A stretch of 27,783 nucleotides of DNA from Asterionellopsis glacialis. Lineage: Eukaryota > Bacillariophyta > Plagiogrammaphyceae > Rhaphoneidales > Asterionellopsidaceae. The notes beneath the pieces were generated by a model, which saw nothing but the letters and a program-made list of their open reading frames with translations, ran no database searches and had not been told where the DNA came from. Every line of letters begins with the position of its first letter. The first letter of the stretch is position 1. Shown here in pieces: positions 11,208-19,511 of the stretch. Location of the stretch: positions 21,640-49,422 of the forward strand of contig WKLE02000128.1 in assembly GCA_014885115.2 (NCBI GenBank), written 5' to 3'. A program made the position numbers and the translations under genes.

Positions 11208-12869
11208 ATGGGCAAAAAATGGGTCGCCAACTTGGATATGTACCGCAAGGTACCTGCGGATTTATTGGAGGGTAGTAGAGAAGGACGACTCTTATCATGG
11301 GCTGCCTTATTGTTGATCATTACCTTATTTACCAAGGAAACACAATCATTTTTAGAAAGTAGTTTGGTGACAGATTTAGCATTGGATAAACGAGTTTCAA
11401 ATCACGAAGCAGGAATATTTACTGGCAAGGGACGAAACCAGAATAATAAAATTCGCGTCAATTTCAACATTACCATGTTGGATTTAAAATGTGAATATGC
11501 TACCATTGATGTCTTTTCAACGTTGGGACACGAACAAAATGTCACACAAAATGTAAATCGTTGGAGTGTAGATGCCGAGGGTATAGCACAAGAATTTGTT
11601 CATCGGAATATGTTACAGCATGACATTGAGTTAAAGGATGAAAAGGTTACAACGACAATTGAAGAAATGCATGAAAATGGTGAAGATGCCATAAGTTTAG
11701 ATCCGCAAAGTTTTGAATTTGCATTACGTGAATATCAATTTGTGTTTATGGACTTTTACGCATCTTGGTGTTCGCATTGTCGTGATTTAGCACCTACATG
11801 GGAGGCACTTGCGAATGTCATGGTGGATGCTGGTATCCATTCGGTAGAGAACAGCGAAGAACATGCCTCCAAGGTACATGAGTATAGTGATGAAGAATAT
11901 GATAAGGCTGTCAATCTAGCCATGCCTGTGGTAATTGCTAAAATTGATTGTGTTGACCATCATGACTTTTGCCGAGAACAAGGTATTATGGGGTACCCAA
12001 CATTACGATTATTCATTGATGGGAAAAGGTATAGCGGCGGTGATTATTATGGCAATCGTAATGTCATGGCAATGACAGAATTCTTAGCCGTTGCAGAAGA
12101 ACGGTACAAAACTGACAATGGTGGTGAAACAGGAGTGATGGATAAGGCACGTGAATTCATGAAGGCTAGGATGAATGTCACGGAAGAAGAACGTCAATGG
12201 GCAGAGGCCGTGGAGCGTACACGTCATGCAACACACGAAAACTGGAATGGCAAGGGTCATCCTGGATGCCGTTTATCTGGTGAACTCATGGTAGATCGTG
12301 TTCCTGGTAACTTTTACATCCGTGCACAATCTAAATCACATGATTTAGCACCTCATATGACCAACGTATCACACATCGTTCATCATTTGTCTTTTGGTGA
12401 CGCGCGTCTCATCAAATACATGTCAGAACGGGCAACGGGCCTTGCATTTCCTGGTAAACTTGTGGAGTCTCTCATGCCCATGGAAGAAAATGTATACATA
12501 ACTCGAAACTTACATGAAGCCTATCATCATTATATCAAATTAATCCCAACCAAAATGGACAATCAAGTGAATACCAATGATAAGGCATGGGAAATGGCAT
12601 CTAATCCTAATTTAGACGTGTATCAAGTATTACAGAGTAGTGAGCTGGCATTTTATCGGACCGATATAGTTCCAGAAGCTAAATTTGTGTTGGACTTATC
12701 ACCAATAGCTGTATCGTATCGTGTTGAGAAACGAGCATGGTATGATTACATGACGTCACTTATGGCTATCATTGGCGGGACCTTCACTGTCCTTGGACTT
12801 TTAGATTCAGGAGTACATGCAGTAGGCAATGCCATATCAAAGAAAAAAGCATACAGACCTGTCAGTTAA
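11208..12869 (+). CDS. ERV41/46-type cargo receptor with inserted PDI thioredoxin domain
   Basis: A 553-residue, single-exon protein with the architecture of plant PDIL5-3/5-4: an ERGIC/ERV41-46 ER-Golgi cargo receptor interrupted by a thioredoxin domain. The N-terminal DMYRKVPADLLEGS plus membrane segment (about 29-41) is the ERV opening, followed by the luminal RVNFNITMLDLKCEYATIDV. The thioredoxin domain (about 165-300) has WCSHC at 187-191, cis-Pro264 in GYPTL and an intervening Cys pair at 248 and 255. The ERV luminal part resumes with GCRLSGELMVDRVPGNFYI (353-371) and HHLSFGD. The second membrane segment is about 515-533, before a short basic tail. The likely role is oxidative folding or quality control coupled to cargo selection in early secretory membranes. 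Position and CRE site suggest co-regulation with the divergent glutaredoxin. The ATG has A-rich upstream context. Confidence 0.9.
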   Translation: MGKKWVANLDMYRKVPADLLEGSREGRLLSWAALLLIITLFTKETQSFLESSLVTDLALDKRVSNHEAGIFTGKGRNQNNKIRVNFNITMLDLKCEYATIDVFSTLGHEQNVTQNVNRWSVDAEGIAQEFVHRNMLQHDIELKDEKVTTTIEEMHENGEDAISLDPQSFEFALREYQFVFMDFYASWCSHCRDLAPTWEALANVMVDAGIHSVENSEEHASKVHEYSDEEYDKAVNLAMPVVIAKIDCVDHHDFCREQGIMGYPTLRLFIDGKRYSGGDYYGNRNVMAMTEFLAVAEERYKTDNGGETGVMDKAREFMKARMNVTEEERQWAEAVERTRHATHENWNGKGHPGCRLSGELMVDRVPGNFYIRAQSKSHDLAPHMTNVSHIVHHLSFGDARLIKYMSERATGLAFPGKLVESLMPMEENVYITRNLHEAYHHYIKLIPTKMDNQVNTNDKAWEMASNPNLDVYQVLQSSELAFYRTDIVPEAKFVLDLSPIAVSYRVEKRAWYDYMTSLMAIIGGTFTVLGLLDSGVHAVGNAISKKKAYRPVS

Positions 12870-13246
12870 AACAAAAAGGGCGGACATCTTCTTTGGAAGA
12901 ATAGAGAAAGACTTCTCTATCTTAAACAGATAACATGGATTGTTTGTGTTTTAAGACCTATAGATAGATGGCCCTGGACCGTGGATGGCCATAAAGCCAC
13001 ACAAGCTTTATAATTTAAAATAAATGAAATTATAGTAGTATAACAACGTGTGTTTTTTCTCAAACTGTAATAATTATGAGCTTTATATTGAGAGTACAAG
13101 AGTTTGGATCGGATCCACTCCAGAAGAGTATTTCTTGAAGATTGCCTAACAATCATGTTTGCAACGAATAAAATATTCCAAAATGAAATCCAATTTTTCC
13201 ATAGATTCTTCAGCAATGCATATAGAAAAATATACACACAACTTTT
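12870..13246. other. Convergent 3' intergenic region
   Basis: 377 AT-rich bases between the stop codons of the convergent PDI-ERV and Tudor-like genes. The minus-strand ORF inside it shows no family features. Nothing further is seen. Confidence 0.5.
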
Positions 13247-13768
13247 TTATGCCTTATTTTGACTAAGAATGGCCCACGTTGCGTTCTCATTCCATGGGAC
13301 TCGTTGCAACCTATCTGGTGTCGTTTGTTTCTCTACTTCGACCAATGATGCAACCTCATTCCCTTGTTCATCCATAGTAACATCCGCCTTTTGATATTTA
13401 ATGGTATAATATGGTTTATCTGGTCCATCATCCAAATGAACACCCAAGATTACAGCATCATGCCAAGAATCCATGGCACGATAATGGTATTTCACTCGTT
13501 GTTTCTTCACGTATGCATTTCGACTTTCTGCCTGTATTTCTCGTTCACGCTGTGAATTTAATTGCATTCGACGAATTCTTGTTTCAGGATCTACTTCGTC
13601 TTCCTGCTGCTGAGGGTGGCGTTCTGGTCCTGGCGTTGTAGCTGATTCTACGTCATTGTTATTTTCGTTAGCTTTTCGTTGTTCCTTTTTTTGCCGTTTA
13701 GAAGTCCGATTTTGAGGAGCAAAAAAATCCCATAAACCCATCTTTTCAAAAAGATACGTTAATACCAT
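13247..13768 (-). CDS. Small Tudor/PWWP-like domain protein
   Basis: From the ATG at 13768 the product is 173 residues; an alternative ATG at 13741 begins MGLWDFF. The frame is open further upstream only from a TTG, which I rejected. The N-terminal half is a charged Lys/Arg/Glu/Gln-rich segment that looks helical or disordered. The C-terminal 75 residues contain VKYHYRAMDSWHDAVILGVH, LDDGPDKPYYTIKY and EKQTTPDRLQRVPW. That is the pattern of small Tudor-like beta-barrels (an aromatic cage plus a PYYTI strand) found in many stramenopile proteins that bind methylated or otherwise modified partners. The specific ligand is unknown. A hydrophobic MVLTYLF start is too short to call a signal peptide. 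Confidence 0.6.
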   Translation of the reverse strand: MVLTYLFEKMGLWDFFAPQNRTSKRQKKEQRKANENNNDVESATTPGPERHPQQQEDEVDPETRIRRMQLNSQREREIQAESRNAYVKKQRVKYHYRAMDSWHDAVILGVHLDDGPDKPYYTIKYQKADVTMDEQGNEVASLVEVEKQTTPDRLQRVPWNENATWAILSQNKA

Positions 13769-14460
13769 CCAGTATAGCAGAAGAGAGCCAAGGTGTGAAG
13801 ATGTTGGAGTTTCAAGTATCTCGAAAGTGCAACAAATGCCCTGGTTCAAGGTCTTCGAGGACTGTAACAAGTACTCGTATAGCAAGTATTGTTGAGTTCC
13901 TTGCCAGGTTTGTCAGTCATCAAGTTCCACAAGTGTGTTGCTGCTAGCTACAGTGGTTTTTGCTATTGAAAAATAATAGCGATGGAAACACTAAAAAAAA
14001 TGTCCATGTAAAAATGCATGTGTTTCCAAGATTGTCGCCAGATAGATCTTATCATTAACTCTAATAAGCTTATGAATGTTAGAGATTTCTTTTCTACCTT
14101 ACACATTTTGAGCAGCATCTTCTCCCTGTGTCGTTGATTCTTGTGTGGTTCCCGCCTTGCCACGGACATGTGATATTTGTTTCGGTCACCTTTATTCAGA
14201 CAATCGGAACATAGAACATCGCCATAGCGCTGCTTCTACGAGCAGTGAAAGGATCATACCAATATAAAAAAAGGGAACGAAACAAATATTTTTAAAAGTA
14301 TTATATGAGGATTCTGCTTTGCTGCAAAAATAAAAGTGTTAGAAAACTCTCTTGTCACTTTTAACATTTATAAAACTATGTTTAAACTAAGGCGTTCATT
14401 TCTCCATGTTGCTTCAGGAGGATAGCACAGATTACACTTCTACTTCCTCTAGAGTAACAT
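13769..14460. other. Intergenic region
   Basis: 692 bp between two minus-strand genes. It should hold the promoter and 5' UTR of the Tudor-like gene and the 3' UTR of the WW-domain gene. A minus ORF at 13963-14169 starts with a real ATG and is basic, but it has no recognisable domain and turns AT-rich and hydrophobic at its end. It could be an upstream exon, but I cannot support that. Confidence 0.4.
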
Positions 14461-15007
14461 CTACCGTTTCTTGGGTGTGACTTTTTCACTCTTTTTCGTC
14501 GTCATCTTCTTTTTCTTGTCACGATGTTTACGAATATCTTTAAAGGGGATATCCAATGGTCCTGTCGCAAATTCTTTTAAGAATGGATACATGGATACTT
14601 GATTCGCAAGGACAGTATGACTAGCACCTGTGGGTGGTTCACTCCAATAACAAACTCCTGTTCGGACAGACCGAAAGTAATTTTTCCGTTTCCCAGTCTT
14701 CTTTCCTACACAATGTCGTTCGACCCATACATCGTCGTCTCCTTCCAAGTCCTTTTGTTTCTTGTTTAATCTATTGGATTGTTTCGGTGTAAACTCATCC
14801 TTTTTGTGACGAGTGGTATTGTTTCTCCTTGGTGTCGACTACAGTCAGCACGTACAGACAGTAAGGGAGCAAAGAAAAGTCGCCAACGTGTGAGAAAAGC
14901 AAACTGATTCGGGAATGGAATTGAATGGAATGAAGCTTCTCTTGCACTTTAACTTACGTTCGGAGATTTCCTTGAATTTGTTCTGTTGCGTCGTTGGTCT
15001 GTACCGT
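14461..15007 (-). CDS. WW-domain protein, 5' end incomplete
   Basis: The last exon (14461-14838) encodes a basic protein with one WW-like domain: W in VWVERHC, then NYFRSVRTG, then CYWSEPPTG, giving the W...YF...T...W..P pattern that binds proline-rich ligands. The C-terminus is a Lys-rich tail that could direct nuclear import. The frame has no ATG in this exon. On the minus strand a canonical intron (GTAAGT at 14957 down to TGTAG ending at 14839) joins it in frame to an exon whose 3' end is 14958 and which plausibly begins at 15007 after TTCCAG. The joined N-terminal part reads RRNRTNSRKSPN then STPRRNN, basic and Ser/Asn-rich. The start codon must lie in a further upstream exon I could not place, so the 5' limit is provisional. 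Confidence 0.55.
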
Positions 15008-15431
15008 CTGGAATGATCGAAAATTTATTGAATTGAAAAGAACCCCAAAAAAAGTGATGAATCAATGAAGATGACAAAATCAACTAATGTCGACAGGATC
15101 ATGGAAATGCTAACTGAAATGGTTCCAAAAAACTCTGCCAAATAAGCATGATCTTTCTTTTGTGATATCCGATACCGTTGCGTACTTCGTAGAACGTACC
15201 TGTCATAGTTCTTCCGTTTTTATCGAGTTCCGATTCAATCAACATTTGATAAAGAAGAAGTGTAAGTTTGTGGTCAAATGCATGTTTGACACTATAAAAT
15301 TATGGGACTCTCCTTCTCCTCCTAATTCGTCGTGCTTGCATTATTACTACACTGTAACCGGGTTTGCTGTCATTTCCTTTGAATTTCGAAATCGTGAAGG
15401 CAAAATCAAAAATCGTGGGGTTTTTTGGTTT

Positions 15432-15478
15432 TTTTCAAATTTGAAAAGTTTAACGGCAATTATATTGCCGTTAAACTT
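15432..15478. repeat. Overlapping palindrome and 15-bp hairpin
   Basis: A perfect 16-bp palindrome TTTTCAAATTTGAAAA (15432-15447) runs directly into a perfect 15-bp stem: AAGTTTAACGGCAAT at 15446-15460, its reverse complement at 15464-15478, and a 3-nt TAT loop. Poly-T precedes it. It could be an extruding cruciform, an RNA hairpin, a protein-binding site or a relic of a small inverted-repeat element. Nothing in the flanks shows target-site duplications. Confidence 0.6.
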
Positions 15479-15744
15479 CATAAATAGAGTGAAACAATGT
15501 AGCCAACTCATCTATACATTTGACATTGCCTTGTATGCTTAGATTCAGCTATAGCTAGCATGGTACTGTTAAGTTTTGTGTAGCCTTTTTTCGGAGTGTT
15601 ATATAACACATAGTATATTGGGTTTAATGTAGAAAAGATCCGTTCAGTATCCGTTGAAACTGCCGAAATCAAAAAAGCGAAAATGACTCCGTATTCATAA
15701 TTAACATATTTTTCAATCCTATGTAATATTAACTACTTATAAAA

Positions 15745-15779
15745 ACGTACCAGGTCCAGTACAGTACCAGCAGGTACGT
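15745..15779. repeat. GTAC-rich inverted repeat upstream of heliorhodopsin
   Basis: ACGTACC (15745-15751) and GGTACGT (15773-15779) are perfect 7-bp inverted arms around a 21-bp spacer that itself contains AGTACAGTACC. Four GTAC cores lie within 35 bp, about 300 bp before the heliorhodopsin ATG. It may be a transcription-factor site, but no known diatom factor can be assigned. Confidence 0.4.
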
Positions 15780-16074
15780 GCATGGGAATGCTCTAAATAT
15801 TGCTATGTATATTCCATTGTAACTCTTCCGATATCGCTGAAAGGTCGCTCTCTTTCAAGTGCCATAAAAGATGTATTAATATCTTACTTCTACAAAAATC
15901 GCTGATTTTTTTTATTCACTCATCTATGATACAAAGGAGATAATATTCATACTCTTCCCACATCGTAAATTTTCACAAATTCATTTTCATTTGCTCACCT
16001 CTATTCCAACACACTGTGAAACAGACTTATTTAAAACCAATCGATTGCACTTGACCAATTAATTTAACCCAACC

Positions 16075-17058
16075 ATGTCTACCACAGCTTCAGAAGAGGG
16101 GAGCATTGAGGCGAGTATTGAAGAGCATATGACCGAGCAAGCTCCCAAGAAAAGATTCGACGATGAAACAACATACGGTGAAGGTTTCGAGATGGTTCCC
16201 GGTGGTTCACAAGTAGTTGAGGGAGAATATATTTCCTTCGATGACTCGCAACTTCTCTTCCGGACAAACCTTTTCCTTGGTTTTGTTCACCTCTTAACCG
16301 GAGGAGCTATTATCACGTTTACCGACCAAAACGCTACTGTTCCACTCGTTATCTTTATGCCCAACCAAGATGAGCGAGGAGTAGCTGGTGCAACGACATC
16401 AGCCATACCAGAAGAACTTGAAGCCTTCCCAGCCGGCTGGTACGCCGCAGGAATACTCATCATGGCCGGTTTTCATCATTTTTCCGTTGCTACCTGCCTT
16501 CGATTTTCCTACGAATTTAATCTCGCTCAGAATAGGAATCCCTTCCGATGGTTTGAGTATTCTCTAACGCATGGCTTGATGCACGTAATGGTAGCTCAAC
16601 TAGCTGGAGTTATCTCTCTTCATTTGCTACTTGCCATCTTTGGACTGTCATTTATGACAACGATCTTAGGAAACGAACAAGAAATCCTCAATCTCCATCG
16701 TGACAGGAATGACATCGACGATCTTGTACAGTGGAGACCGTTTGCTTACTCATGGATTCCATTTTGGTTGCAGTGGGGTATTATTGGTCACTTCTTTGCT
16801 CAATATATTACTGAAGGAGACCCACCAGGATTCATCTGGGCTATCGTGATTATTAGTTTTGTACTTGACCTAATGAACCCACTCATTCAATACCTGCAAC
16901 AACGCGGAAATGGCTACTGGAACAACTTTGTTTACGGTGAGCTATGGTTTTGTTTCGTTTCCTTAGTTGCCAAGCAAGGACTTACTTGGATCAACTACGT
17001 TGGTACAGCAACTCTTGCCGGAGAGCCAGAGCGCTGGGATCGCGTTCCTGGACTCTAA
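16075..17058 (+). CDS. Heliorhodopsin
   Basis: Seven-helix retinal protein of the heliorhodopsin family, whose N-terminus faces the cytoplasm, opposite to type 1 and 2 rhodopsins. It has 327 residues and no intron. Membrane segments are about 63-82, 120-141, 160-181, 184-199, 223-245, 253-275 and 287-311. The retinal Schiff-base lysine is K300 in helix 7 (SLVAKQGLTW), with S296 one turn before it as in the family. The counterion glutamate is E161 in NPFRWFEYSL, a hallmark segment. Family histidines match H72 (FVHLL) and H134/H135 (GFHHF). The segment LLAIFG and the helix 6 end IQYLQQRGNGYW also fit. About 55 extra N-terminal residues, strongly acidic, precede helix 1, so it is longer than prokaryotic members (about 250). 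Such proteins are slow-photocycle sensors or enzyme regulators, and one viral member is a proton channel; the function here is unknown. The ATG sits in AACCATGTC context. Confidence 0.95.
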   Translation: MSTTASEEGSIEASIEEHMTEQAPKKRFDDETTYGEGFEMVPGGSQVVEGEYISFDDSQLLFRTNLFLGFVHLLTGGAIITFTDQNATVPLVIFMPNQDERGVAGATTSAIPEELEAFPAGWYAAGILIMAGFHHFSVATCLRFSYEFNLAQNRNPFRWFEYSLTHGLMHVMVAQLAGVISLHLLLAIFGLSFMTTILGNEQEILNLHRDRNDIDDLVQWRPFAYSWIPFWLQWGIIGHFFAQYITEGDPPGFIWAIVIISFVLDLMNPLIQYLQQRGNGYWNNFVYGELWFCFVSLVAKQGLTWINYVGTATLAGEPERWDRVPGL

Positions 17059-17510
17059 GCGTATAAACCAAGGAGAATATTTTTAATGTAGTGATGACTA
17101 TACATACATACACAGTTGGATTCTAATTGCGGAGTACCGAAATTTGCTGCAGACGTTTTATTTGGGAAGTATTCTGTTATGCAGCATTTACAAATAAAAC
17201 TAATTTTATAAGTTCGTCGATGTTTCATGTTTTTTAAAAATGATACCTTAGCTATAATACAATGTCGACTTTTTTGCGCCTATCTCTCACTTCAGGACGA
17301 GGAATTGGTCTTTTTTACGGTTGTATGCTCACCATGATAAGCAATTATTTTCAACAATGCTAAGTCAACTCAAACTTGGAACTATCCAAAATGGAAATAA
17401 ACCCCAACAAATCAAAGGAAGGCAGTGAATCGCAGCAAAGATATCGCATCTGTTCAAACTTGTCCATATTGCAATGATAGAGGACAAGGTAAAATGAAAC
17501 AATATCTATT
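17059..17510. other. Convergent 3' intergenic region
   Basis: 452 bp between the stop codons of the heliorhodopsin and ALG3 genes. It is AT-rich, with candidate AATAAA-like polyadenylation signals (for example ACAAATAAAAC near 17190). No coding signal was seen. Confidence 0.5.
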
Positions 17511-18917
17511 TTAATCCGCTTTTGGCTTTAATCCCTCGTTTTTCACTTCGATCTCCTCCTTAGGTGCTATAACAGTTGGGACTTGCATTGACGCAATGCT
17601 AATGAGAACCAAAAGGTGACCTATTTGTAATACAGCTGAACTAGATGATGTTGCTGGAAACACATTGAAGGCATATTCAATAGCTCCCCATATCACAACC
17701 CGCACCCAAGTTGGGTATGTTCCTGACCACCATAAAAGCATTGGGATAGCATGGAAGTACCAGCTGTAGAATTGGTAATGCAACGTACGAGCGAAAGCGA
17801 TTCCAATAAAGTTCGCAATAAACATCGTACAAGCAATATATTCTGGTGTTAGTAGCTGTTTCGAGGATTTTTTCGTCGAACCATTTTCCGCACTTGCTTC
17901 CGGTTCCTGTTGTTGCTGTTCCCGCCTTCCTTTAAGCCATTTGAAACAGAATATGCCCAGGCATTCCAAATGTAAAACCAGTAGAAGAATCGACATTGGC
18001 TTTCCTACAAAAACATCCTCTGGTATCAATTTCCAATTAACAGTCCATTTGTAAAAAAATACTCGGTCTAACTCAAATGCCTTTCGTAGATACTCAACAG
18101 GGAACGTCAACAAAAACGGGGCCCCGAGCACCAGTTGAATGGAAGCACAAATTCCTAAGCAAATGATTACCTCTATTAGAGGACAAGCTTGAAGTAAGAG
18201 GAGAAGTAAGCCAGGTGCAAATAATAGAACATTCATCTTTATAGATACAGCAAGTGAAAAGAATATGCAACCAACCCTCCATTGATTGTGCATAAAGATC
18301 AATACCGACAAGTAGAGCAGTGCCATAGTTGGCCCATCGTTAAACAAGCGGAGCATAAAAATAGAATGCATTCTTTTGGACAAGCATAACAATCCCATAG
18401 CGACACGCCAAGACCAAAGTGTATTGGCAAATTTGAATTGTATTCTCCTAATTTCTTGAGGAGTCGCATCTTCTGGTATGCCCTGTTGCGCAGCCAGCCG
18501 GTTGACGTGTTGTCGGGCAACAATTTTGTATATCAAGAGGACGATAGCCGTTATGCATAGATAAAAGACAACAAAAATTTCCTGTGCCTTATGAATGTCG
18601 CTTCCATTGTTCGTTATGCGTTTCAGATAACTAAAGATGTAGAGAAAACCTGCTGGATACACAAGAGGCCCTGTTCCACCCCGAATATTGAGATAATTCC
18701 TTTCTCCTCCTTCGTAGTATGCAACTTCTTCCATGTATGCAGTCCAATCTATCTCTGTGTAGGGAACAAAATTGACAATGGCCTGGCTTACCACCATTTC
18801 AAAGACCAATAATATAGCCAAAAATGAAGCGTCATACTTCGACTGAGCCAAGTTCAGGTAAGCATCGCTAACGGCACCCAAGAAAGATTTTTCTGGATTT
18901 CGGCTATGTGATTGCAT
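17511..18917 (-). CDS. ALG3: ALG3 alpha-1,3-mannosyltransferase
   Basis: Dolichyl-P-Man:Man5GlcNAc2-PP-dolichol alpha-1,3-mannosyltransferase (family GT58). It adds the sixth mannose, the first one in the ER lumen, to the lipid-linked oligosaccharide for N-glycosylation. It has 468 residues, close to the usual ALG3 length, in a single exon from a clear ATG. Family hallmarks are YTEIDWTAYMEEV near residue 53, with the luminal acidic residues, then RNYLNIRGGTGPLVYPAGF, RLFNDGP, SIKMNVLLFAPG, the FFYKWTVNWKLIPE segment and the late FARTLHYQFYSWYFH. Around ten hydrophobic helices span the ER membrane. A Gln/Glu-rich loop (GRREQQQQEPEASAE) and a charged C-terminal tail are probably species-specific. 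It converges on the heliorhodopsin gene. The ER location follows from the family and not from a signal seen here. Confidence 0.93.
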   Translation of the reverse strand: MQSHSRNPEKSFLGAVSDAYLNLAQSKYDASFLAILLVFEMVVSQAIVNFVPYTEIDWTAYMEEVAYYEGGERNYLNIRGGTGPLVYPAGFLYIFSYLKRITNNGSDIHKAQEIFVVFYLCITAIVLLIYKIVARQHVNRLAAQQGIPEDATPQEIRRIQFKFANTLWSWRVAMGLLCLSKRMHSIFMLRLFNDGPTMALLYLSVLIFMHNQWRVGCIFFSLAVSIKMNVLLFAPGLLLLLLQACPLIEVIICLGICASIQLVLGAPFLLTFPVEYLRKAFELDRVFFYKWTVNWKLIPEDVFVGKPMSILLLVLHLECLGIFCFKWLKGRREQQQQEPEASAENGSTKKSSKQLLTPEYIACTMFIANFIGIAFARTLHYQFYSWYFHAIPMLLWWSGTYPTWVRVVIWGAIEYAFNVFPATSSSSAVLQIGHLLVLISIASMQVPTVIAPKEEIEVKNEGLKPKAD

Positions 18918-19511
18918 GGTAAATTTCGTTTTCAGTTAATACTAATCTAACTCCCTTATCGAAGTTATCGCCAAAAAAACGAAGATGCAGCACAACAATT
19001 TGTTGTTGAGATTTTCTTGAGACTAGAAGTTCCAATTAGATTGATACCAATATTAGAAAGTCGCGATCAGCGGCAGCATCTTGTGTCCCCACACGAACCC
19101 CTTTCGATGCACTGACAACGTCTCTACTAGAGACCCCGCGCTACTGTCACGATAAGATTGGGGAGTTGAGAATGTGGCGGATGGCGGCAAGATACTATCT
19201 TTGGCCCTCTCTTTTTAAATAGACATGAGGGGTAGGGTTCTTCTTCGGACTGCGGTCAGACAGGAAGAAAAAAGGATGACACTTCTTATTATAACTTTTT
19301 CATTTTCTAGGTCTCTCTAGTCTAGCTCTTCGTTAGTCCTAGACATATAGTAGGACTAAAACAATAGGTCAAGTCCAGAAGATAGCATGTGCTGTGAAGT
19401 TGTATCCATCGAGATGTATGAAATGTTTGACCGATTTCGAAAACCTGTTTGGATTATTATAGAGCTAAAATATATTTTTTTAAAGATATTAAGAAATTCC
19501 CATTGCAATCA
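18918..19511. promoter_or_regulatory. Upstream region of ALG3 / 3' flank of methyltransferase gene
   Basis: 594 bp without a supported gene. Both flanking genes are on the minus strand, so it holds the ALG3 promoter and the methyltransferase 3' UTR. Two small inverted repeats are visible: GTCTCT/AGAGAC at 19120-19134 with a 3-nt loop, and a 9-bp pair at 19333-19359. Confidence 0.4.
19333..19359. repeat. 9-bp inverted repeat
   Basis: TTAGTCCTA (19333-19341) and TAGGACTAA (19351-19359) are perfect inverted arms around a 9-nt spacer. It could form a hairpin or bind a dimeric factor. It lies about 150 bp beyond the stop codon of the minus-strand methyltransferase gene, where a 3'-UTR or termination role is possible. 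Confidence 0.45.

Larger units (their letters stand above)
15008..16074. promoter_or_regulatory. Region upstream of the heliorhodopsin
   Basis: Just over 1 kb between the minus-strand WW gene and the plus-strand heliorhodopsin, so probably a divergent promoter region that also contains the missing 5' exon(s) of the WW gene. It is AT-rich and holds two adjacent palindromic elements (15432-15478) and an inverted repeat around GTAC motifs (15745-15779). A plus ORF at 15162-15542 overlaps the palindromes and shows no family resemblance. Confidence 0.4.

Noticed and set aside
12751..12758. TGACGTCA as a second CRE site
   Set aside because: It falls inside the coding exon of the PDI-ERV protein (Met-Thr-Ser codons), so it is most likely a chance match.
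13963..14169. 68-codon minus-strand ORF with a real ATG
   Set aside because: It is short and basic, with no domain and no convincing splice to the neighbouring Tudor-like frame. It could be a small exon, but nothing supports it.
15162..15542. 126-codon plus-strand ORF upstream of the heliorhodopsin
   Set aside because: It contains the palindromes, has AT-rich low-information composition, no ATG at its first codon and no recognisable domain.
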